Positions 1 to 9,869 of a DNA stretch of 64,000 nucleotides are shown here, piece after piece. The translations under genes were made by a program, and so were the position numbers. Each line of letters starts with the position of its first letter. Positions within the stretch are counted from its first letter, which is position 1. The stretch is from Dermacentor variabilis (lineage: Eukaryota > Arthropoda > Arachnida > Ixodida > Ixodidae), in contig NC_134574.1 of assembly GCF_050947875.1 (NCBI RefSeq), positions 150,321,934 to 150,385,933 on the forward strand. Reading direction: 5' to 3'. The notes beneath the pieces are model-generated. The model did no database searches and had not been told where the DNA came from. It was given only the letters and a program-made list of their open reading frames with translations.

Positions 1-700
1 CAAGCTCGCTGCTGTCATCGCGCGCGTGAAACTGTCTATGCGCACTGGTCCGTGAGGGAACGGACAGCAAACGTACAGCTATAATCTAATATTTCAAAGG
101 TTTGTGGGTAACGAGGACGCTTTCCTGTCGGTACCATATCGTGCACCATCGTATAGTGCGACGCCTTCAACGTCACTGGCGGTCCTCCTCACCACGCCAG
201 CGTGGTGAGACGCCTGGTAGCTGCCAGGGTGCTGTTACTTCTGCAGCAGTAGCCTTGCATGCTGCGCGACATCAACGTTACAGCATCCGTGTATATTTAG
301 GACGCAGTTCGAGAAGTTCGAGCGCAACGCTAAAGCTTGCCATCGCTGTCAATGCACATAGCCATTCGGGTGAATCTGCCCGGATGTTTCACGTAAACAA
401 AATAAATTTTAAATAATTTTACTGACGGCGAACCAAAAATTAAATTGAAGAGCTTTCAGTGAGGGCTCACGAAATTATTACGAATAGCAATGAAAATAGC
501 GGCCAAGAGTAGAATATTCATTGTTATTTTCCTAGTACAAGCTACATAGGTGCATCGGATTATCGCAACTTCAATGTTCGATTTCAATGAGGCGCGAGTG
601 TTGTTTTCGAGCTGCAACGCTTACTTCTCAAGTTGATCACTAGCATTTTGGAGTTGGCTAACAGTTGGGTCCGTACTTTGGTTTTCTGGAAGATTATTGT
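1..700. other. Unrecognised intergenic DNA
   Basis: I see no recognisable gene, RNA or transposon here. The left part is CpG-containing and carries a 104-codon open frame at 102-416 whose product is rich in Arg, Ser and His with no domain I know. The right part, from about 400, is AT-rich. The open frame is best treated as chance. Confidence 0.5.
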
Positions 701-708
701 CGTCATGA

Positions 709-737
709 CCATCACCATCATCATCATCATCATCATT
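709..737. repeat. (CAT)n microsatellite
   Basis: A short, nearly pure CAT/ATC trinucleotide run. It gives a poly-His stretch in one frame and a poly-Met/poly-Ile stretch in others, which explains the open frames on both strands here. Confidence 0.9.
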
Positions 738-1651
738 ATCGGCACCAATCCTTCATATCGGCCCATTACACGCCCACAGAAAGATCTAGAACGCTTCTCC
801 GAGCAATCCCCAATTGTCTCCGGTCGTCTTTGTCGGATGACTCCACGCCTTTACTAAGTGTATCTCGTCGACTTGTACTCGTATTACGGACTATAAAAGT
901 GCCGTCTATATACTTCCCCCTATAGTGCCGCCCGTACTTACCGTGCTACTAAGGCGCTTTTGCAATCCTTTTAGGACGAGTGTTGCCTGCAAGCAACAGG
1001 CAAGCTAAAATTTTCTTTCTCGCTGAGTTTCGCTTTCGAGTACGAAATTTTCGGCTAAATGCTCTCGGCTGACAGTGAATGATGTGTAGCAAACGTAATT
1101 ATCTTTTTTTTTTATTAGAGCATAGGCAGAAAAGAAACGGCGCACGGCTCGCTTTCTCTGGAAAGCGTGGTCAGAGGACATGGTTTAAGTCTTTATGTGA
1201 TGGGTTTTATATATATATATATACATACTGTTTTTTGCCTCAGTACCTCCTTCTCTTCTTCAGGCTCCACACCTGCCAACTCTCCCAAATACTTTGTAAC
1301 GTTTACTCATTCGGGCTCGTTTTACGGTTCTTTTACGGTTCTTGTATAACTTTTGCCTCAACTTTTACGAAAGAAAATTGTTTTCGCAATATAGTTCTGC
1401 TCGTCAGTCTAGGAACATTCCGTTAGGGAGACTTCTGATGGTGAAACGATGCAAGACTTACTTTGAGCGAGGTTATATCGTCAAGTCCCTGAAGCAAGCC
1501 AAATCGCAAATGGCAAATTCGCTGAAAAAAGAGAAATCCCTGTTTCCGGACAACAATGTGCCACTTTTCAGTGTCTGTTGCTTCAAGCTTGCTGCTACAG
1601 TGTTACGTATGTGCAGTGTGTGAAGGTAAACTTTTGTTATTAAAGTGCGTA
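738..1651. other. Unrecognised DNA with a short (TA)n run
   Basis: No family is recognised. A TATAAAAG motif near 890 and a (TA)n run at 1209-1224 are visible, but nothing around them supports a promoter. Open frames of up to 115 codons at 1079-1426 have no recognisable domain. Confidence 0.45.
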
Positions 1652-1783
1652 TATGTACCTGACAAAAAGTTGTTGCGCAGGGCTAGATGCACAGAGCAAG
1701 GAAAACTTCTCTGTTTCTATGTACCTCACAAAAAGTTGTTGCTCAGGGCAAGCTGCACAGAACAATGAAAACTTCTCTGTTTC
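1652..1783. repeat. Two-copy tandem duplication of 66 bp
   Basis: Positions 1652-1717 and 1718-1783 are head-to-tail copies differing at about six bases. Because 66 is a multiple of three, the open frame at 1556-1768 reads through as 22-residue repeats starting YVPDKKLL and YVPHKKLL. I do not recognise the product. The frame preservation may be accidental. Confidence 0.8.
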
Positions 1784-2029
1784 CATCCGTGCTGTCAGAG
1801 ATTGTTTGTCTCGCGAGTAACGACTGCAGTGACATGAAGGGCACTCCGAGTCGACGGGCGCTTGAAACTATAGGAACGTAGGCGTACTTGGCCAGTGGAG
1901 AAAAAGGAAGGACACTGCCTTCGCATTGCGCACAACACAAACACTGAAATATTTTTTAAAAGTACAGGCTATATAATGAGTGCACAGTTGAACCTCGTCA
2001 TTACGAAACGGGATGAACAAAAATAATGG

Positions 2030-2150
2030 ATTTACTGAAGTAAGTGAAATTCCCCTTTGAAATCCGCATAGTGGTTCCTAGCGACGAAAGTGCAATCACA
2101 GATATAACGAATTTCGGCTCGTTATAAATTCGCTATAGCGAGGCCTGACT
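2030..2150. repeat. Possible dispersed-repeat fragment (CGTTATA / GCTATAGCGAGG type)
   Basis: The stretch contains CGTTATAAATTCGCTATAGC followed by a GCGAGGCCTGACTGTA-like end. This resembles a dispersed repeat I associate with tick genomic DNA. Recognition is from memory and no second copy was found in this window, so the call is tentative. Confidence 0.3.
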
Positions 2151-2219
2151 GTATATTATGTAGTATTTCACCAATCGCTCGGCGCAGGATGCCTGACCAT
2201 CAGACAGGCAAACATCTCT

Positions 2220-3330
2220 AGCGTTTTCAACTTTCATAAACAACGGCAAGCAAAATGACGCAATTTTTCTCGATTTCTGCAAAACCTTATTTCGACAACG
2301 CCTTGCTAAAAAAAAAAAACTACTTCACAAATTAAATGGCCTACTTAAGAACACCAAGCTAATATCCTGGATTTCAGCGTTTATTCTTAACCAGAAACAG
2401 TTTGCTTCCTTTCACGAGCACAATTTTGCTAAAGATTCAGTGTATTCAGGTGTCCCACAAGGGTCAGTTCTTGGGCCACTGTTTTTTGTTATATTCAGTA
2501 TTGATATCATTGATGATGTCTTTGTTAAAATTAGGCTATACGCCGATGAGTGCGGACTGTACAGCGAGGTTAAAGACTTACCTGATCACCTACTCTTACA
2601 TAAAGCAGGCATTAAGGAATGTCGCATGAGGGTGCGATGAATGGCAAGCGTCCCTTAATCATGAAAAAGCAGTTCAAGTTAGAATTACTCGCAAGGAAGT
2701 TCTTCTGCTCTATCAGTACATCAACAACATGTTCCAAGCCGAAGTGACACAATGTAAATACTTATGACTTTGGATAATAGGGCACCTTAGGTGGAATAAA
2801 GAGATTGATGACGTTACAGCTAGCACACACAGTAAGGTATTCTTCCTTCGTAGACCACTTAGATTATCTACTTCAGCAGTTCGTTTCCTTGCATATAAAT
2901 AAGTTATTTTACCCCTATTAGAATTCGGAGCTATTACCTGAGGCCCATTGACAAAAACTAATATTGAAAGGCTGGAAATAAATAACCAAAAAACAAAAGA
3001 GCTGTTCGCTTTATTCACAATCGCTATGACCGCTAATCAGTGAGTGACCAAAAACAGGTAAAGCTTACACGCCTCATCTAAAGGAAATCATTGCTCACGT
3101 CTAAACTTCTTATATCAGCACGAACAGGTCCTTTTAGCATAGATGTGCCTTCTGTTATGCCTTCTGATAGATATACCTTCTTTTTCCTCAATCTACAATA
3201 CAAGGAAATGGCCCTACTGAACATTAACACGTTACCCAACTCGTAATAATTCTTTAAATACTATTTTTTTTTCAAAGAGCTGCAAGGGACTGGAATTCGC
3301 TAACAAACCCGTAAGTACTACAACCTTCTT
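2220..3330 (+). pseudogene. Non-LTR retrotransposon reverse transcriptase, decayed
   Basis: The region translates in several broken frames as the RT core of a LINE of the CR1/jockey-like type. In order it shows DFCKTLF near 2270 (where DFSKAFD is usual), KLISWISAFILNQKQ, GVPQGSVLGPLFF from 2449, YADE at about 2539 where YADD is expected, then LRWNKEIDDVTAS, FFLRRPLRLS and VRFLAYK towards 2900. A run of A at about 2310, stop codons and frame changes break it, and the second catalytic Asp is Glu, so it cannot be active. The 5' part (endonuclease and ORF1) is absent, which is typical of 5' truncation. The wording 'CR1/jockey-like' is inference from motifs only. Confidence 0.85.
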
Positions 3331-3814
3331 TGTCTATGTACATGCAGAGTTCATAGATATTACTTACGCCTATACTCCTTTGCTATCATTCATTGATAGC
3401 AAATCCATTGGATTGCTATTCATGGGTTGCTTATTCATTGGATCATTTTTTATGCATATGTAATGTCGAGTTGCATATTAAAACACGTTAGCGGACTATT
3501 TGGTTCGAATCCATGATAGAGTGTGTAAGCGCAACTGAACAAGGATGTAGAACGTCTCTGTGTATCTGCTTTCTTTTTCAATATTCCCGTTCAGCCGCAT
3601 TTACACATTCTATCGTGCAGTTGCATATATCATATAATGTGAGATTGATCTTCATTCTGTTCATGTTTACCCAATAGATTCAGTCTACAAAACTTGTATA
3701 TATTACTTGTTGCACTTGTTACAAAAATGTGAAATGCCTGCGTTAGTTGAGCGTATCTTCGACGAGATTAAATAAATAAATACATAAATAAATAAATAAA
3801 TAAATAAATAAAAA
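3331..3814 (+). mobile_element. LINE 3' untranslated end with (TAAA)n tail
   Basis: The RT relic to the left continues without a recognisable break into AT-rich DNA ending in about ten TAAA/TACA units at 3768-3814. A short tandem tail at the 3' end is how several non-LTR families finish, so I take this as the 3' terminus of the same insertion. I did not find clear target-site duplications. Confidence 0.6.
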
Positions 3815-5338
3815 TTCATCAAGCCCAACATCTATCTCCATCTCTCTCCATCACATGCCTGGAAATTTTTTGCATTTCTGCACATCGCATAAATCTTTCC
3901 CTCATCTTCCTTCTTACCCGCACATGCGGTTAGAAACGAATATTCGGAAGTTGAGAATATCGAATGCTCGAACCAAATATACAAACTCAATGGTCACCAG
4001 TATTAGTTTCTTATTCGAAAACGAGAATCCGCTACGAGCAGCTTTATTGTTTTCTTTTTCGGTATTCGTGGGGTATCGACATATTCCTTTCGGAATATCC
4101 CGTGACCAGAGTGACAGGCAAATTAAATGTTGCGTGCGCTCCAGCATGAGAAAACTGCAGCGTCACTTCAGTCTGACGGGATTCACACTTACATGCGTTT
4201 TGCATACTCAATTCGCTGCCTGCTCGCCCAACAGCGTCTCGTGTGCTTCTCAGGAAACCTTCAGTTAACCATAGCGCATCGTCACGGTTTCGTCATTTTT
4301 GCCTTTTTGTCTTTCTTTGTTTTTCTTTGTAGGCCGGACTGCATTTTAAATAGATAAAATCACGCTGCTCGAGGCTGGCTGTCGGGACCGCATTTACGAA
4401 CGAGGTTTTCCGTAGTCGTTTCCTCGTCTTGCACTGCAAGCACGCGAACACCCGAAGCCGTCCTACTGCCTGGACGAGAGACCCAGATGGGGGTTTTCTT
4501 CGTGCGAGTATGAATAACGCTTTTTTGTTTGTTGCTCTAAAGGCTCCAATGCAAGAACGTATGCCAACACGGATTTCTAGGATATCGATCTTGCGAAATA
4601 TTGAGACCTTGTGCATTAATCAAAACGCGCCGCCGCCAGCGCAGAACTTTTCACACTGCCAATACGTCTTACTGTTTGATTTGTTTAGTACTCCACGATT
4701 CTGAAGGCAGGTTTCTTTGCCTAGAGCAAGCTGAAAAACAACTCGCAGGAGTTGGGCGTTCTGCATAGTAATAAAGCGCGCTTTGAATGTGCTGTTCATC
4801 GTAAGGAATGCGTGTTGTGTTCCGGTTGAACGCGACTGCACTGGCCTGAAATAGAAGATTATAAATAATTTTTCAATGAAAGAACGGATGAATCAACGAA
4901 TGAATCAGTATATCGACAAGCAGAACGCACTCGAATGAACTGGCAATAGGACTTTGAAAGGTCTTTTGTCACGGAATGAATAAATCAGTCTATCAACGAA
5001 AGAATCAACCAAGATGAAGAAATTAAAAAAAAATAATTTGCCAGTTAAGAAAGTCTCTGAAAGAGTTTCTGAACGAATTGATTAAATAAAAAGTAAATGA
5101 ATTGGGCAATCAACCAAGAAAATGTACTCGACTGGACATTTCAAAAGTTCTTAGTCTTTTATTCAATAAAACAATTACTAAAGTATACTATTTAGGTAAT
5201 ATCTTAATAACAATTACAGTTAGCTATTATGCACGAACAGTTATTGCGTCAGTTAATTAACGAAGAAAAAGAGCTACACTGGATTTACTTATAACTGATT
5301 GAAATGGCTCTGTCACTGAGTGGATTAGCGAAAATCAG
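3815..5338. other. Unrecognised DNA grading into GAAT-like sequence
   Basis: No family is recognised. Several open frames of 60-137 codons (for example 3855-4268) look random. From about 4870 the sequence contains scattered GAATGAAT/GAATCAAC words that look like a degenerate outer part of the (GAAT)n arrays downstream. Confidence 0.45.
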
Positions 5339-5410
5339 TGAATGAATGAATGAATGAATGAATGAATGAATGAATGAATGAATGAATGAATGAATGAATG
5401 AATGAATGAA
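5339..5410. repeat. (GAAT)n microsatellite, array 1
   Basis: About 18 uninterrupted GAAT units. On the minus strand they encode a Ser-Phe-Ile-His periodic peptide, which accounts for the 151-codon minus frame there. Confidence 0.95.
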
Positions 5411-5466
5411 TATAACATGCCGTACCGGACCTGCCAATATAGGCGGTCCTTGAAAAGGTTTCGGTC

Positions 5467-5525
5467 AATGAACGAATGAACGAACGAATGAATGAATGAA
5501 TGAATGAATGAATGAATGAATGAAT
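5467..5525. repeat. (GAAT)n microsatellite, array 2
   Basis: A second GAAT array, with GAAC variants at its left side, 56 bp after array 1. The unique spacer contains CCTGCCAATATAGGCGGTCC. The two arrays probably derive from one tract. Confidence 0.9.
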
Positions 5526-6175
5526 CGAGAAAAGGAATTTGAGTGAACTTGCTTATTTGCGGCCTTGGACACGATTTCATCATTCTGCCGTACGCTGGCG
5601 CAACCCTCGCTAGCAGCAGCAGCAGGCGTTCGCCATTTCGGCCGCGAAAGAGAACCCGAGTGCAAATTTCGCGGCCCTGACGCGGCTCACGCGCACGTTT
5701 TGTCCCCGGAGGCAACGGCGATCCTTCTTTCAACAATGGCGAGGATGTTCTAAGCCTGAAGAACGTCGCCACACAGAGGGCGACTCGCATCGTCGCCTCT
5801 CCAGTCCAGTGATAATTCCACGCAGGGGTGCTCCGATTGCAAAGAACGAAGCGACGCCGAATCTATAATCACGCCACACAGCGGAGGGCCGCGCGCGTGC
5901 ACAAGGTTACAGTTGCAGGCATTGTTCCGGATGCAATGTATTCAGGTTAACTCTGACGACGCGACGAAGCCAGCGCTGACGGTGCGTCGCCGCTGTCGGT
6001 CGCGGCTCTTGGCGGAGCGTCCTGTGAACGGTGACGAGTACATGCCGCAACATTGAAAGTAATCACAAATACAACATGTTACGGGCATCCGTAATGACAA
6101 ACTAGGCTACAATTAAATGTCATCAAAATTATCACGCGTTGTAATTATTTCTGCTACATTTCACTTCGATCAATC
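5526..6175. other. CpG-containing unrecognised DNA
   Basis: From about 5580 to 6040 the sequence is GC-rich with many CG dinucleotides. It has no open frame with recognisable similarity and no clear promoter elements. A CpG-rich segment could mark a promoter of a gene outside the window, but nothing else supports that. Confidence 0.35.
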
Positions 6176-6204
6176 AATCGGTCGGTCGGTCGGTCGGTCG
6201 GTCA
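6176..6204. repeat. (GGTC)n short tandem repeat
   Basis: Six GGTC units preceded by two CAAT units. It lies 27 bp left of the MITE at 6231. Confidence 0.85.
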
Positions 6205-6230
6205 TTGAGCCAAACCTTATTACGAACAAA

Positions 6231-6438
6231 TATGCCGTGTGTCCCAGCTAACGTTAGCGAAGCTGTCCAACGAAAGAAAAAAAAAAGAACGCTGTGAAAG
6301 ATACAGTTATACGGTACGGTGTTCGGTCGTCAGAGGTCTGACAACCAACCATGGTAGGTCTTAAAATCGCATCTTGCACCGTGTATCAGAATTATTTTTG
6401 TTGAACAGCTTGCCTAAAACTAGTTGGGACACCCTATA
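6231..6438 (+). mobile_element. MITE family 1, copy 1 (TA target, TIRs)
   Basis: The left end reads TA-TGCCGTGTGTCCCAGCTAAC and the right end GTTGGGACACCCTA-TA. The right end reverse-complemented gives GGGTGTCCCAACTAG, so the ends form imperfect terminal inverted repeats of about 25 bp. Inner parts AGCTGTCCAAC and GTTGAACAGCTTG extend the pairing. The flanking TA dinucleotides fit the TA target of Tc1/mariner-type transposases. It has no coding capacity and would need a transposase in trans. A second copy lies at 55573-55800. Confidence 0.75.
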
Positions 6439-7095
6439 CACATACACATGGTAAAACGTATACATACAGAAGGAGGTGCCAGGGTCAAAGTCGGATAGAG
6501 GACCTCCTACGCAACGCCTAACAAGAACGCCAAAAAATGCAGTATTTAGGCTTTGCACGAAACTACACATACATTGTAATATTTCTCTAATTTGTTAAAA
6601 AAACTGAGGGATAAAAAGAAGGACGCACAAAATGAAAACAGTTTCGCCATAACGGCGAAGCAATGAATGCGATAGCGACACGTCAGAATGTCACGCCAAC
6701 CGTATAAGGCTCGCAGCTGTAGTGGCAGTAAGAATTGCAGTAAACGTAAGCCGACTAAGTAAACCCGCGCACTCTGGCGTGTGTAGATACGTCAACCGAG
6801 AATACTCGATGACCGCGGGCGGTTAAGAAATACGGGGTCTCGTCGGCGTTGCCGCCTTTGTGTTGACCTCGCGTGCCCGTGCTGCGCGCGACATATATGC
6901 CTCACGCGGTGGGTATACGATGCGTGCGCCCGCCTTGGGTGATTGGACTGCTGCACGGTTTTGTCGACGCCGTCGTTTAAGCGTCGGCCTCGTGTTCCCG
7001 CAGCTTCTCGTTGTGAACGCCTCCGCGGTGCTGAGTTGCAGCGCGCGCACCGCACACGCAGCAGCACGTTGTTTCTCTGCGTCTGAACAAACGGT
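6439..7095. other. Unrecognised DNA, CpG-rich at right
   Basis: From about 6780 to 7150 the sequence is CpG-rich. Open frames on both strands there (183 codons minus at 6792-7343, 98 codons plus at 6860-7156) overlap one another and are Arg/Ala-rich, as expected from base composition. I see no domain. Confidence 0.4.
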
Positions 7096-7125
7096 GTGGT
7101 CATTGCGCGCATGCGCAATGACCAC
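7096..7125. repeat. 13-bp perfect hairpin with a GCGCATGCGC core
   Basis: GTGGTCATTGCGC and its exact reverse complement flank a GCAT loop. The centre contains GCGCATGCGC, which matches the consensus bound by NRF-1-type factors in animals. Whether it is bound is unknown. Confidence 0.7.
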
Positions 7126-7231
7126 TCTGCTGACCCCCTTGCGGCATTGCTTTTAGCGTTTCGCTGAAGAGTCTTCGTCCGGGCGACGAGGGTGGCGATA
7201 TGGGCTCGTCGGTCGGTCATCATTGAAATGT

Positions 7232-7368
7232 GTCTGTATAGCGCAACAAAACAAAGACGCAAGTAGAAGAAACGAAGACGAAGACAAGCGAAGACGAAGA
7301 GGAAGATAGCGTTTGTCTTTGTGTTCGTTTCTTCTGCTTGCATCTTTGTGTTGTTGCGCTATACAGAT
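7232..7368. mobile_element. Foldback element with TATAGCGCAACAA ends
   Basis: The left arm (7232-7289) starts GTCTGTATAGCGCAACAA and the right arm (7311-7368), reverse-complemented, starts ATCTGTATAGCGCAACAA. The arms agree over about 57 bp with roughly eight to ten differences and are separated by about 21 bp rich in GAAGAC. There is no coding potential. The ends resemble those of the elements at 10101-10208 and 47580-48222. Confidence 0.75.
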
Positions 7369-7465
7369 ACCCCGCCCGGGCGTTCTAACGACACTCGGGG
7401 GACGTGTTTGAGCTGTGTGAAGGACGCGGTGCTTCGCTGCGGAAACCATGCGCTGACAGGTATTG

Positions 7466-7783
7466 GAAAGTTTTAGATTACGGGGACGCACGCGTTGGGA
7501 CCCAATAGGGGGGTATGCACTGACGTCATTAAGGTCGCCATATTGTAGTGCAGCGAGCACGGTGAAAGCATGCGTGTTATCTCAATCCACGTATCTCCAG
7601 CAGCACAGTGGAAGTTGTGAATAGCACTACAGTATGGCGTACGTGACGTCACTTGAATACTCTCTATGGAGCTCGGGACCGCGGTACTGCGCAGACGTAG
7701 ACCGGTCTGCGCATGCGCAGTATTGTGCCCTCCAAGCGGTAGCGGGCCCCATCGCTTGCGTCCCCCTAATCTTAAACTCTCTT
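7466..7783. mobile_element. MITE family 2 with about 38-bp TIRs
   Basis: The left end contains TTTTAGATTACGGGGACGCA and the right end, reverse-complemented, TTTAAGATTAGGGGGACGCA, with further matching on both sides (TTGGGACCC against ATGGGGCCC). The 318-bp interior is non-coding and includes CTGCGCATGCGCAG at 7707-7720, an NRF-1-like perfect palindrome. A DNA-transposon-derived MITE is the simplest reading. The superfamily is undetermined. Confidence 0.65.
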
Positions 7784-8239
7784 ACATGTCACTCTCTTAT
7801 ATGTCAGCCACCGTATCTTACCGTGTGGGAAAAGAATGTCACAAGCATACGGGGCCTGCGAGGTCTGCACAGGCTGAGTAGGCTGCTTTACAATTCGTTC
7901 CAGTAAGCAAAGTTGTATAACCATTGCATTAGAAAATAATGGCCATGGCATTAGAAAACAGCTTCCTTCTGTGCACCAGTCTTTGCGATTGGAGTATGAA
8001 CACGCCTAGATATCTTTCGCCACCTAGCGTTAATATTCCGACGCAAAGGGAAATCGTGCACTTAATGTGAATAATTTTCTTCGGAAAATATTTAATAAAA
8101 GTAAAAGAATAAGTACTTTTTATCTGTAATTATTGATGACGGCGAAAAAATTGCGTGCAGTGATCATGAAACGCTCCAAGCGTTTTAATGCAGTGATTAT
8201 TACGCGGGAAAGTCTTAACGATATTCTATTCCGTTCACT
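7784..8239. other. Unrecognised DNA
   Basis: No coding or repeat family is recognised. AT content rises after about 7920. Confidence 0.4.
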
Positions 8240-8335
8240 GTGGCATGCGCCCATGGCCTAAAGTTTCGAGGATCGAGCTGCTGTGCTAGGGATCCTCTGT
8301 TCGAATCCTGCCGTCGGACGATTGCATCTATATAG
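8240..8335 (+). mobile_element. tRNA-like SINE fragment
   Basis: The stretch ATGGCCTAAAGTTTCGAGGATCGAGCTGCTGTGCTAGGGATCCTC followed by TGTTCGAATCCTGCC resembles a tRNA head with a degenerate A box and a good B box (GTTCGAATCC near 8310). It cannot fold as a functional tRNA with a clear anticodon stem and no acceptor stem is visible, so a SINE head is more likely than a tRNA gene. Confidence 0.5.
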
Positions 8336-9869
8336 TTTTTTATTAAGACAAATATCACGTGTGTTTCAAACCTCTTTCATTCACCGATCCTGGAGCTACT
8401 GCTGCTGAAAATAACTTTCGTAGGCCGATCCATGAGATAGTCCAGGACCGCGTCAGTATAATTTCTTAAGAGTTAGATTTGGGCCTTGATATTGTTTCGC
8501 GCTTCTAATATTTAATAGTCTGAGGAGACCAGATAAAAGGCTTGCGCGGGCAGTGTTATGCTTTATGAAATCTGCTTGTGCGCTGCTATTCTAAAAAAAT
8601 TCTAAGGAATAATTTTGTCAAGGGTGTAAGACCGGGTATGAACAACTTTAGTGGTATAATAAATTGAATTATGGGGTATTACATTCCAAAACCCGCAGTT
8701 TCTTTTATGCCAGTTGATTGAAATCATTTCGGCTTAATTTCCTGTTCTAATCTAATCTAATCTGTTCTAAGTGTTAGACCTTTAAAGGTGATAGGTTGGT
8801 TTCCTGAAATTTAGACACATTTTTAACAATGTTTATAAGAAATTTCATGGCCTAATTCAAAATTACGCTTTCTAGAGTTGTAGATATTAATTTTAGCTTT
8901 TTCTTTAAGAAAATGAAATAAACCTCATAAAATTTCGTGCAGTAATTACTGAGAAAAACAATTTCTCCGTTTCCATGTATTTAGATAGTAGCTCCGGAGC
9001 TAAAGCTTTCTCTTAAGAGGGAGCCTTAGCCACTAAGCCACAGATGTGGGTGGAATAAAAAATTGGAAAATGAAATGGAACGTTACAAAATACGGACTCA
9101 GGGATGGCATTCTGCGTAGAAATTCCCCCCTCCCCCACAAAATAAAGATATACCAAGAGAAAATTATGGCGCTACAATCGGTAAGCTGTCGTGGTAACAA
9201 TGGGTAAAACACTCATTTCTTTTTTCAAGCAATTGGCGCTTTCCAAACACAGAATGACAATGTGTCTATGTGTATACTCACCATTGTTGCATGTATAACG
9301 CAACATATCGATGAAAATAACCAATCTTATAAGTGGCAAAGCCAACTGGTGCAAGAAGGACAAAGTTTAAGCCCAATCATGCATTACCTTTGTTCCAATA
9401 CTCGCCTAAGATGGCTACGTAGACGGCTGAGCGGACAACGGCCATGTTAAGCCTTCTTTCTATACTGACGAAGCCAGTAAAAAGACAACTTCACGAAGAT
9501 AACATCGGAGGTAAATATGCAGGCTACATTGATGTCCAACAAAATGGCGGCTGAGCAGAAGGCTCGCAATATCGACTGGAAAGTCGTCTGCTCACGGGAA
9601 AACACAGTGACGCTTCTTAGGCATACATTGCGTTTTTCATAGGTTCGCACACTCAAAGTGCTAAAATATAGCGATACGTGTACTTTTCTTTGCTTTTTCT
9701 TGTTGACGCGGGGTGGCGTTACGTCGAATTGACGTCTTGAAGTTTTGAATTCGAGGAAGCTCAGAGTAAAATTTATTTCGAAGAATGAGCGAGGGATATG
9801 AGAGAAAGTTAATGGGTTGCGAGAGTGTTCACGTATTTGCACAGGAAATATATTGACTCACAGTGGAGG
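8336..9869. other. AT-rich unrecognised DNA
   Basis: AT-rich sequence with four overlapping TCTAA units at 8750-8765 and AATAAA motifs that have no context. A minus-strand 131-codon frame at 9447-9842 has no recognisable domain. The part at 8800-9010 resembles a dispersed tick repeat, but I could not match it to a second copy here. Confidence 0.4.

Noticed and set aside
5339..5525. Possible CRISPR-like array of repeats and spacer
   Set aside because: Two plain (GAAT)n tracts with one spacer; tetranucleotide units, eukaryotic context, no cas genes.
5335..5790. Periodic Ser-Phe-Ile-His protein
   Set aside because: Direct translation of the (GAAT)n microsatellite.
6792..7343. 183-codon minus-strand open frame
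   Set aside because: It overlaps a foldback element and two other frames of similar length and has composition-driven residues.
8240..8335. tRNA gene near 8.3 kb
   Set aside because: B box is good but the D-arm and acceptor stem do not fold; better explained as a SINE head.
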